From assembly GCA_008638225.1 (NCBI GenBank), contig VTPP01000006.1:1-51901 (forward strand): a DNA stretch of 51,901 nt, in the 5' to 3' direction. The DNA comes from Pelagibacteraceae bacterium (GTDB lineage Bacteria > Pseudomonadota > Alphaproteobacteria > Pelagibacterales > Pelagibacteraceae). The notes under the pieces were generated by a model. It saw only the letters and a program-made list of their open reading frames with translations, ran no database searches and was not told the origin of the DNA. Below, one piece after another: positions 37,066 to 46,743 of this stretch. The translations under genes and the position numbers were made by a program. Each line of letters starts with the position of its first letter. The first letter of the stretch is position 1.

Positions 37066-38181
37066 TTAGACAACTCTCATTGGCATTACAACATAGGTAG
37101 TGTCGAGATCTTTTTGATCTTTGATAATAATTGGAGAGGTTGCGTCTTTTGGCTTTAAAATTATATTATCATCCTGAATATTGTTGGCAATATCCATCAA
37201 ATATCCTGAGTTAAATCCTATTTCAATATTCTCGCCGTCGTAATTAGCATTAATCTCTTCTATTCCCTCTCCAGAAGAAGCGTCATTTACAAAAAATCTC
37301 ATTTTATTGTTTTCTATATTTATTTTAATCACGCCTTTTCTATCTATCGATAAGGACTTTATTCTATCAACCGCACTGATGAATTCTCTTACATTGGCCT
37401 TTACTTCTTTTCTAGGGTCGCTTGGTATCACCCTTTCGTAATCAGGAAATTTGCCATCAATAACTTTGGAAATTAAAATTACATCATTAATAATAAATTT
37501 TATTTTAGATCGTACTGACAAAATTTTGATTAATAGATCAGATTCTTCACTAATAATGTTAATAATTTCAAATATAGTTTTTTTGGGGAGAATTACTGGA
37601 TGAAAATTTTTGTCACTATCCAAGCTTATTTGCGTTTTACTCAATCGGTGTCCATCAGTAGCAACAGCTACTAACTTAGGGTTTTCATCTTCTGTTTTAT
37701 GTAAATAAATTCCATTTAAATAGTGCCTTGTTTCATCGCTGGATATTGAAAATTTAGTTTTATTTAAAAGTTTCAATAAATGTTTTGCTTTTATTTCTAC
37801 ATAATCACTTTCAATGGAGTCTTCTAAAATAGGAAATTCACTTGCTGGAAGACAAGTAAGATTAAAATCTGATTTTCCTGATGTTAATTTTAATCTTTTG
37901 TCATTTTGTAAATTCAAGTAAATACCAGACCCGGAAGGCAACTTTCTAACTAAATCATACAAAACTTGAGCCGTTGTCGTTGTTGATCCTTCTTTGATGA
38001 TTTCTGCACTAATTTTTTCTGTTATGATAATATCCAGATCTGTAGCTGAAACTTGAATTTTATCTTCGAATGCTTCTATTAAAACATTAGATAAAATAGG
38101 TAATGTATTTTTCTTTTCTACTACACCTTGAATATGCGTGAGACATTTTAGAAAAATATCTCTATCTACTTTTATTTCCAT
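37066..38181 (-). CDS. dnaN: DNA polymerase III beta sliding clamp
   Basis: A 371-residue clamp with the three-domain architecture of DnaN, starting MEIKVDRDIFLKCLTHIQGV and ending in the typical VVMPMRV. The middle carries DLVRKLPSG and the ATDGHRL signature. It directly abuts the stop of dnaA (no intergenic base), the usual dnaA-dnaN order. Confidence 0.96.
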   Translation of the reverse strand: MEIKVDRDIFLKCLTHIQGVVEKKNTLPILSNVLIEAFEDKIQVSATDLDIIITEKISAEIIKEGSTTTTAQVLYDLVRKLPSGSGIYLNLQNDKRLKLTSGKSDFNLTCLPASEFPILEDSIESDYVEIKAKHLLKLLNKTKFSISSDETRHYLNGIYLHKTEDENPKLVAVATDGHRLSKTQISLDSDKNFHPVILPKKTIFEIINIISEESDLLIKILSVRSKIKFIINDVILISKVIDGKFPDYERVIPSDPRKEVKANVREFISAVDRIKSLSIDRKGVIKINIENNKMRFFVNDASSGEGIEEINANYDGENIEIGFNSGYLMDIANNIQDDNIILKPKDATSPIIIKDQKDLDTTYVVMPMRVV

Positions 38182-39579
38182 TTAATTACTCTTTAGGATT
38201 TTGTTACTTATATCCTGAACCTCGTATTCAAATTTTTTATCTGCCGCCATTAACTCTTCCACTTTCTTAATAGCATGAATTACCGTGGTATGATCTCTTC
38301 CTGTAAATTTTCTTCCTATATCTGGTAACGATTTAGTCGTTAATTTTTTTGATAAATACATGGCTACTTGTCTTGGTCTCGCAATGTGTCTTGATCTTCG
38401 AGATGATAAAAAATCGGACATTGGTAGATTATAATAATTTACCACTAATTTTTGAATATCTTCAATAGTTATAACTGACTGCATGTTATTGAGTAAATCT
38501 TTTAGAATTAGCTTAGCATCCTGCAACGTTGGAACTTTATTTTGAATTCGCGAAGATGCAATAATCCTATTCAAAACGCCGAGCATATCTCTGATGCTAG
38601 ATTTAAATTCATTAGCAATAAAAACCAATATTTCATCATTGACTAGCACTTCTTTACCAAAGTAGGTTTCTTCAGTTTTGCATCTGTTTTTAAGAATTTG
38701 AAGTCTTAATGCAATGTCAGGAGGCTGAATATCAACAACCAAACCTCCAGACAATCTGGATTTTATTCTATCTTGAATTCTATCCAAATCATTCGGCGAT
38801 CTATCACAAGATATAATAACTTGCGATTGATTTTCGATTAAACTATTAAAAGTATAAAAGAACTCTTCTTGTGTTACTTCTTTACCACTAATAAACTGAA
38901 TATCGTCTAAAATTAAAACGTCTACATTTCTAAATACATCTTTAAATTTTTGAGTATCTTTATTTTTGATTGATTTAACAAACTGATACATAAATCGTTC
39001 TGCTGATAAATAAATTATTTTTTTATCAGTTTTTTTAAGCTCATTTCCTATAGCATTTAAAATATGTGTTTTTCCAAGTCCTACAGATCCATAAATAAAT
39101 AATGGATTGTAATGTCCTAGTGTTTCGGAGACCCTTTTTGCTGCTGAAAAAGCAAGTTGATTACTTTCTCCAACTACAAAATTAGAAAAAGTTAATCTGT
39201 GGTCTAATCTATTAGTGGCGTAACCAGCATCTTTTGAATCAGCTATTTGAGAGCCTGTAGCAAAATCGACAATGTTTGTTTGATTGTTTTTTTGATTATA
39301 AAAACTTTCGTGTATTTCAAATTGAATTCTCGTAACTGATTTATCTAATTTTTGAAAAAAATCTAAAATTTTGTCTGCGTAATGAGATACAATCCAATCT
39401 CTTACAAAACGAGTTTTAACGACAAGTGTCAGAGAGTTATGCTTTATTTCCTTTGCTTCAACGTTTTGAATCCAGCTCTTATAAACATCCAGACCATAAA
39501 TTTCTTTTAGTTTTATTTGAACTTCTGACCAATTTTTTTTTAGGTCATCAGTATTTTGTAGAGCTGTTGTAATTGTCAT
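38182..39579 (-). CDS. dnaA: Chromosomal replication initiator DnaA
   Basis: A 465-residue initiator. Domain I is N-terminal. The AAA+ domain has Walker A GSVGLGKT at 164-171, Walker B VLILDDIQFI and sensor residues. The DNA-binding domain ends with SRRSRHIARPRQVAMYLSKKL and GRDHTTVIHA, the DnaA-box-reading motif. It is preceded by a 208-base gap to rpsT that must hold its promoter, and followed by dnaN without a gap. Confidence 0.97.
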   Translation of the reverse strand: MTITTALQNTDDLKKNWSEVQIKLKEIYGLDVYKSWIQNVEAKEIKHNSLTLVVKTRFVRDWIVSHYADKILDFFQKLDKSVTRIQFEIHESFYNQKNNQTNIVDFATGSQIADSKDAGYATNRLDHRLTFSNFVVGESNQLAFSAAKRVSETLGHYNPLFIYGSVGLGKTHILNAIGNELKKTDKKIIYLSAERFMYQFVKSIKNKDTQKFKDVFRNVDVLILDDIQFISGKEVTQEEFFYTFNSLIENQSQVIISCDRSPNDLDRIQDRIKSRLSGGLVVDIQPPDIALRLQILKNRCKTEETYFGKEVLVNDEILVFIANEFKSSIRDMLGVLNRIIASSRIQNKVPTLQDAKLILKDLLNNMQSVITIEDIQKLVVNYYNLPMSDFLSSRRSRHIARPRQVAMYLSKKLTTKSLPDIGRKFTGRDHTTVIHAIKKVEELMAADKKFEYEVQDISNKILKSN

Positions 39580-39787
39580 AATTATTAGAGAGCAGTGTTG
39601 TACAGATGTAAGATATTAGTGCAATGAATTTATTAAACAAATAAAAAAAAAAAATTCACTTAGAAGGTGAAGATGAAAAAAATTATTTCATGTCAACTTT
39701 AGATTGATTCAATTAAAAGATTAAAACAACTTCGAATTGTTATGTTCAATTTTTTTTACTATTAGAAATTGATTTAAATAAAAAAAT
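39580..39787. other. rpsT-dnaA intergenic region
   Basis: A 208-base AT-rich gap, the longest in the window. I find no TTATCCACA-like DnaA boxes. On the minus strand there is a TTGACA (39696-39691) without a good -10, overlapping an imperfect inverted repeat TGAAAAAAATTATTTCA (39674-39690). A second loose repeat pairs CAATTT (39747-39752) with AAATTG (39766-39771). The dnaA promoter must lie here, but I cannot place it. No evidence makes this oriC. Confidence 0.5.
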
Positions 39788-40051
39788 TTATTTAAGTGCT
39801 GATATTTTTTTTGAAATTCTAGAAATTTTTCTAGCAGCAGTTTTTCGTTTAATAGAGCCTTTTTTTGATACTTTCATTAATTGCGATTGAAAAGTAGAAA
39901 AAAATTTCTTAGCTTTTTCTTTATCTCCATTTTTTATAAGGCTTTCCATTTGAGTTACTGCTCCCTTATATTTACCTATCCGCACTCTATTAATTGCAGT
40001 TTTTTTCTTAATTACTTTGGTTTTTTTCTTAGCGGATTTTGTATTTGCCAT
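39788..40051 (-). CDS. rpsT: 30S ribosomal protein S20
   Basis: An 87-residue basic protein with the S20 pattern MANTKSAKKK at the start and KKGSIKRKTAARKISRISKK near the end. It binds 16S rRNA early in assembly. It follows mutM on the same strand and precedes dnaA, the standard alphaproteobacterial order. Confidence 0.96.
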   Translation of the reverse strand: MANTKSAKKKTKVIKKKTAINRVRIGKYKGAVTQMESLIKNGDKEKAKKFFSTFQSQLMKVSKKGSIKRKTAARKISRISKKISALK

Positions 40052-40094
40052 AAACGCCGTTGCTTATATATGGTGGTTTAAAACGGGTCAACTA

Positions 40095-40961
40095 CTATTC
40101 TGATTGACAATTAGTGCAAAAAAAAGTTGCCCTACCACCCGTGATACTTTTTTTTATAAATCCGCTACAATTTTGTCTTGCACACTTTTTATTTTCTTGT
40201 CCATACACTTTAAAAGTATTTTGAAACTTGCCATATTTCCCTTCGGAGTTGTGAAAATCTTTAATTGAAGACCCTCCCATGGCTATAGATTTTTTTAATA
40301 TTTTTTTAATATAATTTATTAAAACTTTTATTTCTTTTTCATGAAGCGCTAGACTGCTTCTGTTGGGATGTATTTTAGACAAAAAAAGAGCTTCATTAAC
40401 ATAAATGTTACCCAGTCCACAAATGAAAGACTGGTCCATCAAAGTATTTTTGATAGATTTATTAAACCTAATTATATTTCTTTTGAAAAAACTAAAGTTT
40501 AACTCATCAGACAATGGCTCCACCCCTAATTTGGAGAGATGTGAACAATTTTTAAACTCAGTAGCAGTATAATACTTGATAAAGCCAAACCTCCTCGTAT
40601 CGTTGTACACCACGGTATTTTTTTTAAATATAAGGTATATATGGTTGTGCTTATCTATTGGTAGAGTTGACGCATAAAAACTTGTATCTATCAAACCTCT
40701 TATTTTATTTTGTTTTACCAATACTCTTCCCGTCATACCTAAATGAAGTATAAAAAAGTTTTTATCAGAAAGATGAAAAATTAAGTACTTAGAACGCCTA
40801 GTAATTTTATTTATTTTTTTACCTAATAAGTTTTTTTTAAATTTCTTACTAATTTTATACCGTAAATTGTAATTATTAATTTTTATATCTGCGATATATT
40901 GGTGTTCAACATACTTCTTTAGTGTTTTTTTGGTAATTTCTACCTCTGGTAACTCAGGCAT
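40095..40961 (-). CDS. mutM: Formamidopyrimidine-DNA glycosylase
   Basis: A 288-residue Fpg that removes 8-oxoguanine and related lesions. The N terminus PELPEVEI supplies the catalytic Pro and Glu after Met removal; DTRRFGFIKY and the helix-two-turn-helix QSFICGLGNIYVNEAL are present. The C-terminal zinc finger is C-x4-C...C-x2-C (CARQNC, then CTNC), the alphaproteobacterial variant. It is divergent from ubiE with a 52-bp gap. Confidence 0.95.
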   Translation of the reverse strand: MPELPEVEITKKTLKKYVEHQYIADIKINNYNLRYKISKKFKKNLLGKKINKITRRSKYLIFHLSDKNFFILHLGMTGRVLVKQNKIRGLIDTSFYASTLPIDKHNHIYLIFKKNTVVYNDTRRFGFIKYYTATEFKNCSHLSKLGVEPLSDELNFSFFKRNIIRFNKSIKNTLMDQSFICGLGNIYVNEALFLSKIHPNRSSLALHEKEIKVLINYIKKILKKSIAMGGSSIKDFHNSEGKYGKFQNTFKVYGQENKKCARQNCSGFIKKSITGGRATFFCTNCQSE

Positions 40962-41013
40962 AAAAAATAAGCTATTATAAAAATATCAATGTTTTATATT
41001 TGTATATATTAAA

Positions 41014-41712
41014 ATGAAAACCACCAAACTTAAAAAAAAATTAGTAAAAAAAGTTTTTGATAAAGTTCATCACGAATATGACATCATGAATGATATGATG
41101 TCACTTGGATCACATAGATTATGGAAAAAAGAATTTATCAATGTCATGAATATTAAAAAAGATGAAACTATCGTTGATATGGCCTCTGGTACTGGGGATA
41201 TTGCTAAATTAATTTGTAAAAAAAATTTGTGCGGAAAAATATTAAGAATTGATCCTAACTATTTGATGCTAAAAAACGGTACTAAGTTTTTTAAAAATGA
41301 TAGTAAAGTTATGGAAATTTGTTCTACTGGAGAAAATATTCCATTAAAAGATACTAGCGTTGATACCTACGCAATTAGTTTTGGAATAAGAAATACCTAC
41401 AATACAAAAAGGGCACTTGATGAGGCCTACAGAATTACTAAAAAGGGTGGAAAGTTTGTTTGTCTGGAATTTTTCAAAGTAACAAAGCCAATTATAAAAG
41501 AAATGTACCAACTATACTCACAAGCTATCCCTTTAATCGGAGAAGCTATTGTGGGCGATAAAGCCCCCTACGAATATCTAATTAGCAGCATACAAAAATT
41601 TTATACTCAAGATGAATTTAAAAAAATGCTAGAACAGTCTAAATTTAAAAATGTGAATTATATTGATTTAATGGGTGGTGTAGTTTCAATTCATACAGCT
41701 TGGAAAATTTAG
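41014..41712 (+). CDS. ubiE: Ubiquinone/menaquinone C-methyltransferase
   Basis: A 232-residue SAM-dependent methyltransferase for the C-methylation step of ubiquinone synthesis. It has the HHEYDIMNDMMSLGSHRLWKK start, motif I DMASGTGDIAKL and the UbiE signature ISFGIRN and EFFKV. It is the first gene of the long plus-strand run ubiE-ubiB-coaBC-dut. The ubiB GTG start follows its TAG without a gap. Confidence 0.96.
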   Translation: MKTTKLKKKLVKKVFDKVHHEYDIMNDMMSLGSHRLWKKEFINVMNIKKDETIVDMASGTGDIAKLICKKNLCGKILRIDPNYLMLKNGTKFFKNDSKVMEICSTGENIPLKDTSVDTYAISFGIRNTYNTKRALDEAYRITKKGGKFVCLEFFKVTKPIIKEMYQLYSQAIPLIGEAIVGDKAPYEYLISSIQKFYTQDEFKKMLEQSKFKNVNYIDLMGGVVSIHTAWKI

Positions 41713-43281
41713 GTGATAAAAAAATTATATAGTTTATTTAAAATTGGAAGAACGCTGGCAAAGGCTGACGCGCTTAATTATTTTGAAGAAATCTATAATC
41801 CTCCACTAATCGTTATTATTGTATTTAAAATTTTAGGTTTTAATTTTAAATCTACTAATCAATATACCTCTACTCCTTCAAATGAAAAGTTTATTAGCGC
41901 AGTAAAAAAATTGGGGCCTACATTCATAAAGCTTGGTCAATTTTTAGGTACAAGACCAGATATTGTTGGTGAAGTTTTGGCATCGGATTTACAAAAACTT
42001 CAAGACCGAATGCCCGCCTTTAGCCTTTCTCAAGCAAAAGAAAGTTTGCGATCAGAACTTGGAGAACTAACTTATAGCAAAATATCAAATATATCTGAGC
42101 CGATAGCAGCTGCATCTATAGCACAAGTCCATTTTGCCAATATCAATAATAGTGAAAAACAAGTTGCAATAAAAATACTGCGACCAAATATAGAAAAAAT
42201 ATTTAATGAAGAATTAGAGGCGCTTATGCTTCTGGCTTATTTAATAGAATTATTTTTACCAAAAACTAGAAGACTAAAACTTATTGAGGTTATTTATTTA
42301 TTAAAAGAAATTACTAGCATAGAAATGGATCTTAGATTTGAAGCTGCTGCTGCTAATGAGTTAAAAAACAACACTGAAAACGACCCTCATTTTAAAGTTC
42401 CTTTGATTTATTGGGATTTTACTAGCAAAAGAATTTTAACTTTGGAAAAAGTAGATGGAATACCAATAAGAGATTTGGAAAAAATTAATGACAGTAAAAT
42501 TAATAAAAAAGAATTAGCAAAATCTGTTATTCAAAATTTTTTGAGACAAGCTGTTGGAGATGGTTTTTTTCATGGTGATATGCATCAAGGAAATTTATTT
42601 GTTGATTTAGAAGGAAATATAATACCGGTTGATTTTGGTATTATGGGTAGATTAGATAAAGATAATAGAAAATATCTAGCTGACATTCTTTATGGTTTTA
42701 TTCAAAGAGATTACGAAAAAGTTGCAGATGTTCATTTTAAAGCCGGTCTTGTTCCTAGTAACGAGTCTAAAGAATCGTTTTCACAAGCATTACGATCGAT
42801 AGGAGAACCTATATTTGGACAGTCCATTAAAAATATTTCCGCTGGAAAATTACTTGCACAACTATTTGAAATTACTGAAAGATTTAATATGACTACACAA
42901 CCACAACTACTGTTGCTTCAAAAAAATATGGTTGTAGTGGAGGGGGTTGCCCGATCACTAGATGAAGAAGCAAATATTTGGGATATTTCAAAGCCTATTT
43001 TAGAGGGTTGGTTAACTAGAGAAATAAGTCCAAAAGCACAATTTGAACAAGCTATTAATACTACTGGTGAAATCTTAGAAAGGCTTCCAACAATTCCAAA
43101 GCTAATGGATCAAGCAACAAAAGCTTTGGAACTATTCGTTGCAAAATCTAATTCTGTTTATACGGATCCAACAATTTCTAAAAATTTAGAGTTAGCAAAA
43201 AATAAATTAAAAAATGAGAAAAATTCTTTTATCATAAAAATGTTGGTTGGCTTAATTATTTTATTGTTACTATTTAAATAA
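41713..43281 (+). CDS. ubiB: UbiB/ADCK ubiquinone biosynthesis kinase-like protein
   Basis: A 522-residue atypical kinase-like ATPase needed for ubiquinone synthesis. The family motif KxGQ occurs in FIKLGQFLGTRPD; the Ala-rich loop is AAASIAQVH, the catalytic region is FHGDMHQGNLFVD, and IPVDFGIMGRLD supplies the metal-binding Asp. The last ~20 residues are a membrane segment. The start is GTG directly after the ubiE stop. Confidence 0.94.
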   Translation: MIKKLYSLFKIGRTLAKADALNYFEEIYNPPLIVIIVFKILGFNFKSTNQYTSTPSNEKFISAVKKLGPTFIKLGQFLGTRPDIVGEVLASDLQKLQDRMPAFSLSQAKESLRSELGELTYSKISNISEPIAAASIAQVHFANINNSEKQVAIKILRPNIEKIFNEELEALMLLAYLIELFLPKTRRLKLIEVIYLLKEITSIEMDLRFEAAAANELKNNTENDPHFKVPLIYWDFTSKRILTLEKVDGIPIRDLEKINDSKINKKELAKSVIQNFLRQAVGDGFFHGDMHQGNLFVDLEGNIIPVDFGIMGRLDKDNRKYLADILYGFIQRDYEKVADVHFKAGLVPSNESKESFSQALRSIGEPIFGQSIKNISAGKLLAQLFEITERFNMTTQPQLLLLQKNMVVVEGVARSLDEEANIWDISKPILEGWLTREISPKAQFEQAINTTGEILERLPTIPKLMDQATKALELFVAKSNSVYTDPTISKNLELAKNKLKNEKNSFIIKMLVGLIILLLLFK

Positions 43282-43286
43282 ATTTT

Positions 43287-44516
43287 ATGAGTGCTTTGAA
43301 CGAAAAAAAAATATTACTTATTATATCTGGAGGTATTGCTGCATATAAAATATTAGATTTAATTCGAAACTTAAAAAAAAAAAATTGTGAAATTAAAACA
43401 ATTCTAACTGAATCTGCAAAAGAATTTGTTACTAGTCTTTCCATTGCATCTCTGTCTCAAAATAAAGTTTATGAAAATAAATTTGATTTGAATAATGAAA
43501 TAGAGATGGATCACATAGCTTTGTCTAGGTGGTGTGATGTTATCCTTATAGCCCCAACAACTGCAAATTTGATATCTAGGTTAGCCAGCGGATCTGCCGA
43601 CGATTTTATTTCAACAGTTATTTCAGCGTCCAATAAAGATATTTTTTTAGTTCCTGCAATGAATGTTGAAATGTGGAACAATCCAGCTACTGCGGAAAAT
43701 GTAAGGACATTACTTAAATATAAATATAAGTTTATTGGACCAGTAGTAGGTGATCTTGCTTGCGGAGAGGTGGGAGAAGGAAAGATGTCTTCAATTAATG
43801 AAATTGAAAATACACTTGCACATTACTTTGTGAAAAAAAACAATAGTTTTAGCAAATTAAAAGCTGTTGTAACCGCTGGTCCCACTAGAGAATACCTTGA
43901 CCCCGTTAGGTATTTATCAAATGAATCCTCTGGAAAGCAAGGGTATGAAATAGCTAAAAAACTTTTCGACTCCGGTTTTGATACAACTTTAATTACTGGA
44001 CCGACTAATTTAAATTATCCTGAAAACTTAAAAATTATTAGAGTAACAAGTGCCCAAGAAATGTTGGAACAATGTCAAAATTTATTTCCGATAGATATAG
44101 CTGTTTGTGCAGCCGCGGTTGTAGATTTTCAGCCTAATTATCAAAATGAAAAAATTAAAAAAGAAGAATCTTCCGAGTATAATTTTAAACTTTCGAAAAG
44201 CGTTGATATTCTCAAACACCTATCTAATCATGCAAAATACAGACCAAAATTAGTAATTGGATTTGCAGCAGAGACTAATAACATTTTAGAAAATTCTTTA
44301 AAAAAAATTAAAGATAAAAATTGCGATTGGATTATTGCTAATGACATATCTGATAAATCAATAGGATTTAATTCGGATAATAATGAAGTTACTATTATTT
44401 ATAAAAACCAACAAATAGAAAAAATTTCAAAAGCAGCAAAATCAGAAATAGCTTCTGAAATTGTAAATCGTATTATTAAATCTTTAGGTACAAACAATGT
44501 CAGAAATATTAATTAA
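43287..44516 (+). CDS. coaBC: Bifunctional phosphopantothenoylcysteine decarboxylase/synthetase
   Basis: A 409-residue fusion protein of CoA synthesis. The N-terminal FMN-dependent CoaC domain has SGGIAAYK, His in [10 protein letters not shown], and PAMNVEMW; the C-terminal CoaB domain starts around [18 protein letters not shown] and includes AAVVDFQPN. It converts 4'-phosphopantothenate plus cysteine to 4'-phosphopantetheine. The 3' end overlaps dut by 20 bases. Confidence 0.96.
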   Translation: MSALNEKKILLIISGGIAAYKILDLIRNLKKKNCEIKTILTESAKEFVTSLSIASLSQNKVYENKFDLNNEIEMDHIALSRWCDVILIAPTTANLISRLASGSADDFISTVISASNKDIFLVPAMNVEMWNNPATAENVRTLLKYKYKFIGPVVGDLACGEVGEGKMSSINEIENTLAHYFVKKNNSFSKLKAVVTAGPTREYLDPVRYLSNESSGKQGYEIAKKLFDSGFDTTLITGPTNLNYPENLKIIRVTSAQEMLEQCQNLFPIDIAVCAAAVVDFQPNYQNEKIKKEESSEYNFKLSKSVDILKHLSNHAKYRPKLVIGFAAETNNILENSLKKIKDKNCDWIIANDISDKSIGFNSDNNEVTIIYKNQQIEKISKAAKSEIASEIVNRIIKSLGTNNVRNIN

Positions 44517-44934
44517 AAAAATATTTAAAGACGTAAATCTACCAAAATATGAAACGGGTGGATCTTCCGGACTGGATCTAGAAGCCTATGTTAATGCTGA
44601 TATTATTTTGACACCAGGAGAGAGAAAATTAATTCCAACTGGCATTAGTGTTGCAATACCAGATACAATGGAAATACAGATTCGTCCTAGATCAGGCCTG
44701 GCTTTTAAAAACGGAATATCAGTAGTTAATACTCCCGGAACTATAGATTCGGATTACCGAGGTGAAATAAAAGTATTGCTAATAAATCATGGTAAGGAAA
44801 ATTTTATAATTAAAAAATTTCAAAGAATAGCCCAGATGGTTGTTAGCCCAATAATTAAAGTAAAACTAAAAGTAGTTGAAGAACTACCAGAAACTATCAG
44901 GGGTGAGGGTGGGTTTGGCTCTACAGGTCAGTAA
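44497..44934 (+). CDS. dut: dUTP diphosphatase
   Basis: A 145-residue trimeric dUTPase with the five motifs: [40 protein letters not shown] and the C-terminal arm [10 protein letters not shown]. It removes dUTP and supplies dUMP for thymidylate synthesis. It overlaps coaBC by 20 bases and precedes the MoeB-type gene by 3 bases. Confidence 0.97.
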   Translation: MSEILIKKIFKDVNLPKYETGGSSGLDLEAYVNADIILTPGERKLIPTGISVAIPDTMEIQIRPRSGLAFKNGISVVNTPGTIDSDYRGEIKVLLINHGKENFIIKKFQRIAQMVVSPIIKVKLKVVEELPETIRGEGGFGSTGQ

Positions 44935-44937
44935 ATT

Positions 44938-45687
44938 ATGGTGATCTCGAACGAACAAATCAAAAGATATGCTGGCCAAATTAATTTAAAAAAAATCAGT
45001 ATAAGCGGCCAAGAAAAAATTATGAAAAGTAAAGTTTTGATTATTGGTCTCGGAGGTTTAGGCACTCCAGCCTTAACTTATTTATCAAGATCTGGAATAA
45101 AAAATATAGGGATTGCTGATTCTGATAAAGTTTCGATTTCTAATTTGCACAGACAAATTCTTTATGAAAAAAAAGATTTGTTTAAATATAAAGTAGACAT
45201 AGCCAAAACAAAAATTATGGCCATGGACCCTGACATAAAAATAAAGTCTTTTAAAAAAAAAATTACCAAGCAAAACATTGAAAGTGTTGCAGGAACTTAT
45301 GACATTATACTAGATGGAACAGATAGTTTTCAGAGCAAATTACTTATTAGTGATTACTGCAAAAAGCATAATAAGATACTTATTCTTGGAGCTATTAACC
45401 AATTCGTAGGCCAACTATTTGTTTTTAATTTTAAAAACAAAAAACTTAATTCTCCCTGCTTAAGGTGCTTTATGCCAAAAGCTCCTGATCAAGAAAATAA
45501 TGATTGCCAATCACAAGGAATAATAGGAACTATCGCAGGTGTAATTGGAACTCTCATGGCCAATGAGACAATTAAAGAAATTTTGTCATTCAAAGATACT
45601 ATTTCTGGAAAAATTTTAATTATCGATCTTCAAAAAACAATATTCAGATTAGTAAATCTAAATAAAAATTGCCAAAATCATAGGTAA
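44938..45687 (+). CDS. MoeB/ThiF/HesA-type E1 adenylyltransferase
   Basis: A 249-residue E1-like protein that adenylates the C terminus of a small sulfur carrier (MoaD, ThiS or similar). It has the nucleotide-binding IGLGGLGTPALTYL, DSDKVSISNLHRQILY, the acidic DGTDSF region, and a first zinc pair in PCLRC. The second CxxC of MoeB is not intact: the C terminus reads NCQNHR, offering C-x2-H instead. No rhodanese domain is attached. Start ATG 44938; its stop is fused to the SH3 gene start by TAATG. MoeB and ThiF cannot be told apart here. Confidence 0.88.
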   Translation: MVISNEQIKRYAGQINLKKISISGQEKIMKSKVLIIGLGGLGTPALTYLSRSGIKNIGIADSDKVSISNLHRQILYEKKDLFKYKVDIAKTKIMAMDPDIKIKSFKKKITKQNIESVAGTYDIILDGTDSFQSKLLISDYCKKHNKILILGAINQFVGQLFVFNFKNKKLNSPCLRCFMPKAPDQENNDCQSQGIIGTIAGVIGTLMANETIKEILSFKDTISGKILIIDLQKTIFRLVNLNKNCQNHR

Positions 45688-46163
45688 TGAACACTAGAAA
45701 TTATTTATTTTTATACTTTTTCTTTTTGTATTGTTATCCAGTTTTTTCGGAGATAGATCAAAATTCAAAATACTTAAGCTTAAAAAATAATAAAGTTAAT
45801 GTACGAATAGGACCTTCTCCTACTTCTCCCATAAAATGGATCTACGAAAAAAAAGATCTACCTGTATTAATTATAGATGAATATTATAATTGGAGAAAAA
45901 TTAAAGATTTTGAAAATGATACAGGGTGGGTTCACGTTTCACAACTATCAAAAAAAAGATCTATTTTATTAATTGAAGACGATGTCTTGGTTTTTAGCAA
46001 ACCAACAATATATTCACGCCCCTCTGCCAGGACCTCAAAACTTGAGGTTGCAACTATAATAAAATGTTCTTTAAACTGGTGTAAGGTTAAAAATAATCTT
46101 TTTTCGGGGTGGATTAAAAAAAATTCTTTATGGGGCTTAAATAAAAATGAGATTATGAACTAG
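45687..46163 (+). CDS. Periplasmic bacterial-SH3 domain protein
   Basis: A 158-residue protein with a signal peptide (LFLYFFFLYCYPVFS) and two SH3-like (SH3b) modules. The first, around 33-95, has NNKVNVRIGPSPTSPIKWIY and WRKIKDFENDTGWVHVSQLS; the second ends in WCKVKNNLFSGWIKKNSLWG. Similar alphaproteobacterial proteins occur near irr and fab genes; the binding partner is presumably in the cell wall. It is joined to the E1-like gene by TAATG. Confidence 0.85.
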   Translation: MNTRNYLFLYFFFLYCYPVFSEIDQNSKYLSLKNNKVNVRIGPSPTSPIKWIYEKKDLPVLIIDEYYNWRKIKDFENDTGWVHVSQLSKKRSILLIEDDVLVFSKPTIYSRPSARTSKLEVATIIKCSLNWCKVKNNLFSGWIKKNSLWGLNKNEIMN

Positions 46164-46168
46164 TTTTT

Positions 46169-46199
46169 TTGATAAAAATTATTTATAAATGATTATAAT
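46169..46199 (+). promoter_or_regulatory. Candidate fabA operon promoter with a 12-bp palindrome
   Basis: The only sizable gap in this run (67 bases) holds TTGATA (46169-46174) and a perfect TATAAT (46194-46199), with a long 19-base spacer. The -10 is embedded in the perfect palindrome TGATTATAATCA (46190-46201), which could serve as an operator. Confidence 0.4.
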
Positions 46200-46230
46200 C
46201 AAATAAAACTATCTTAAAATTAATCCTAAA

Positions 46231-46743
46231 ATGGCAAAAAAAGAAAGCTACACATATCAAGATCTTATAGATTGTGGAAATGGAGTTATGTTTGGGGAAG
46301 GTAATGCAAAGCTACCGTTGCCTCCTATGCTGATGTTTGACCGAATTACTAAAATTAATAATGATGGCGGCATTTATGGTAAAGGTCTTTTAGAGGCTGA
46401 ATTAGATATAAAATCCAATCTTTGGTTTTTTGACTGTCATTTCAAAAATGATCCTGTAATGCCTGGATGCTTAGGACTTGATGCAATGTGGCAACTAGTT
46501 GGATTTTTTTTAGGCTGGGAGGGTAATCCTGGAAAAGGTAGGGCGCTTGGAGTGGGGGAAGTTAAATTTACTGGGGAGGTTTTAGAAACCGTCAAAATCG
46601 CAAAATATATAATAAATATAAAAAGAATTTTAAAAAAAGATGAGACTTCAGTTGGTCTTGCAGATGGTGTACTTTTGGCAGATAATAAAGAAATCTATAA
46701 AGCAAAAAGTTTAAAAGTAGGACTGTTTAAGGGGGTTAAGTGA
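46231..46743 (+). CDS. fabA: 3-hydroxydecanoyl-ACP dehydratase/isomerase
   Basis: A 170-residue FabA. Active-site His70 ([12 protein letters not shown]) and Asp84 (LGLDAMWQL) sit at exactly the E. coli positions. It dehydrates 3-hydroxydecanoyl-ACP and isomerises the product, the branch point for unsaturated fatty acids. It is the first gene of fabA-fabB-fabI; the fabB start overlaps its stop (GTGA). Confidence 0.97.
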   Translation: MAKKESYTYQDLIDCGNGVMFGEGNAKLPLPPMLMFDRITKINNDGGIYGKGLLEAELDIKSNLWFFDCHFKNDPVMPGCLGLDAMWQLVGFFLGWEGNPGKGRALGVGEVKFTGEVLETVKIAKYIINIKRILKKDETSVGLADGVLLADNKEIYKAKSLKVGLFKGVK

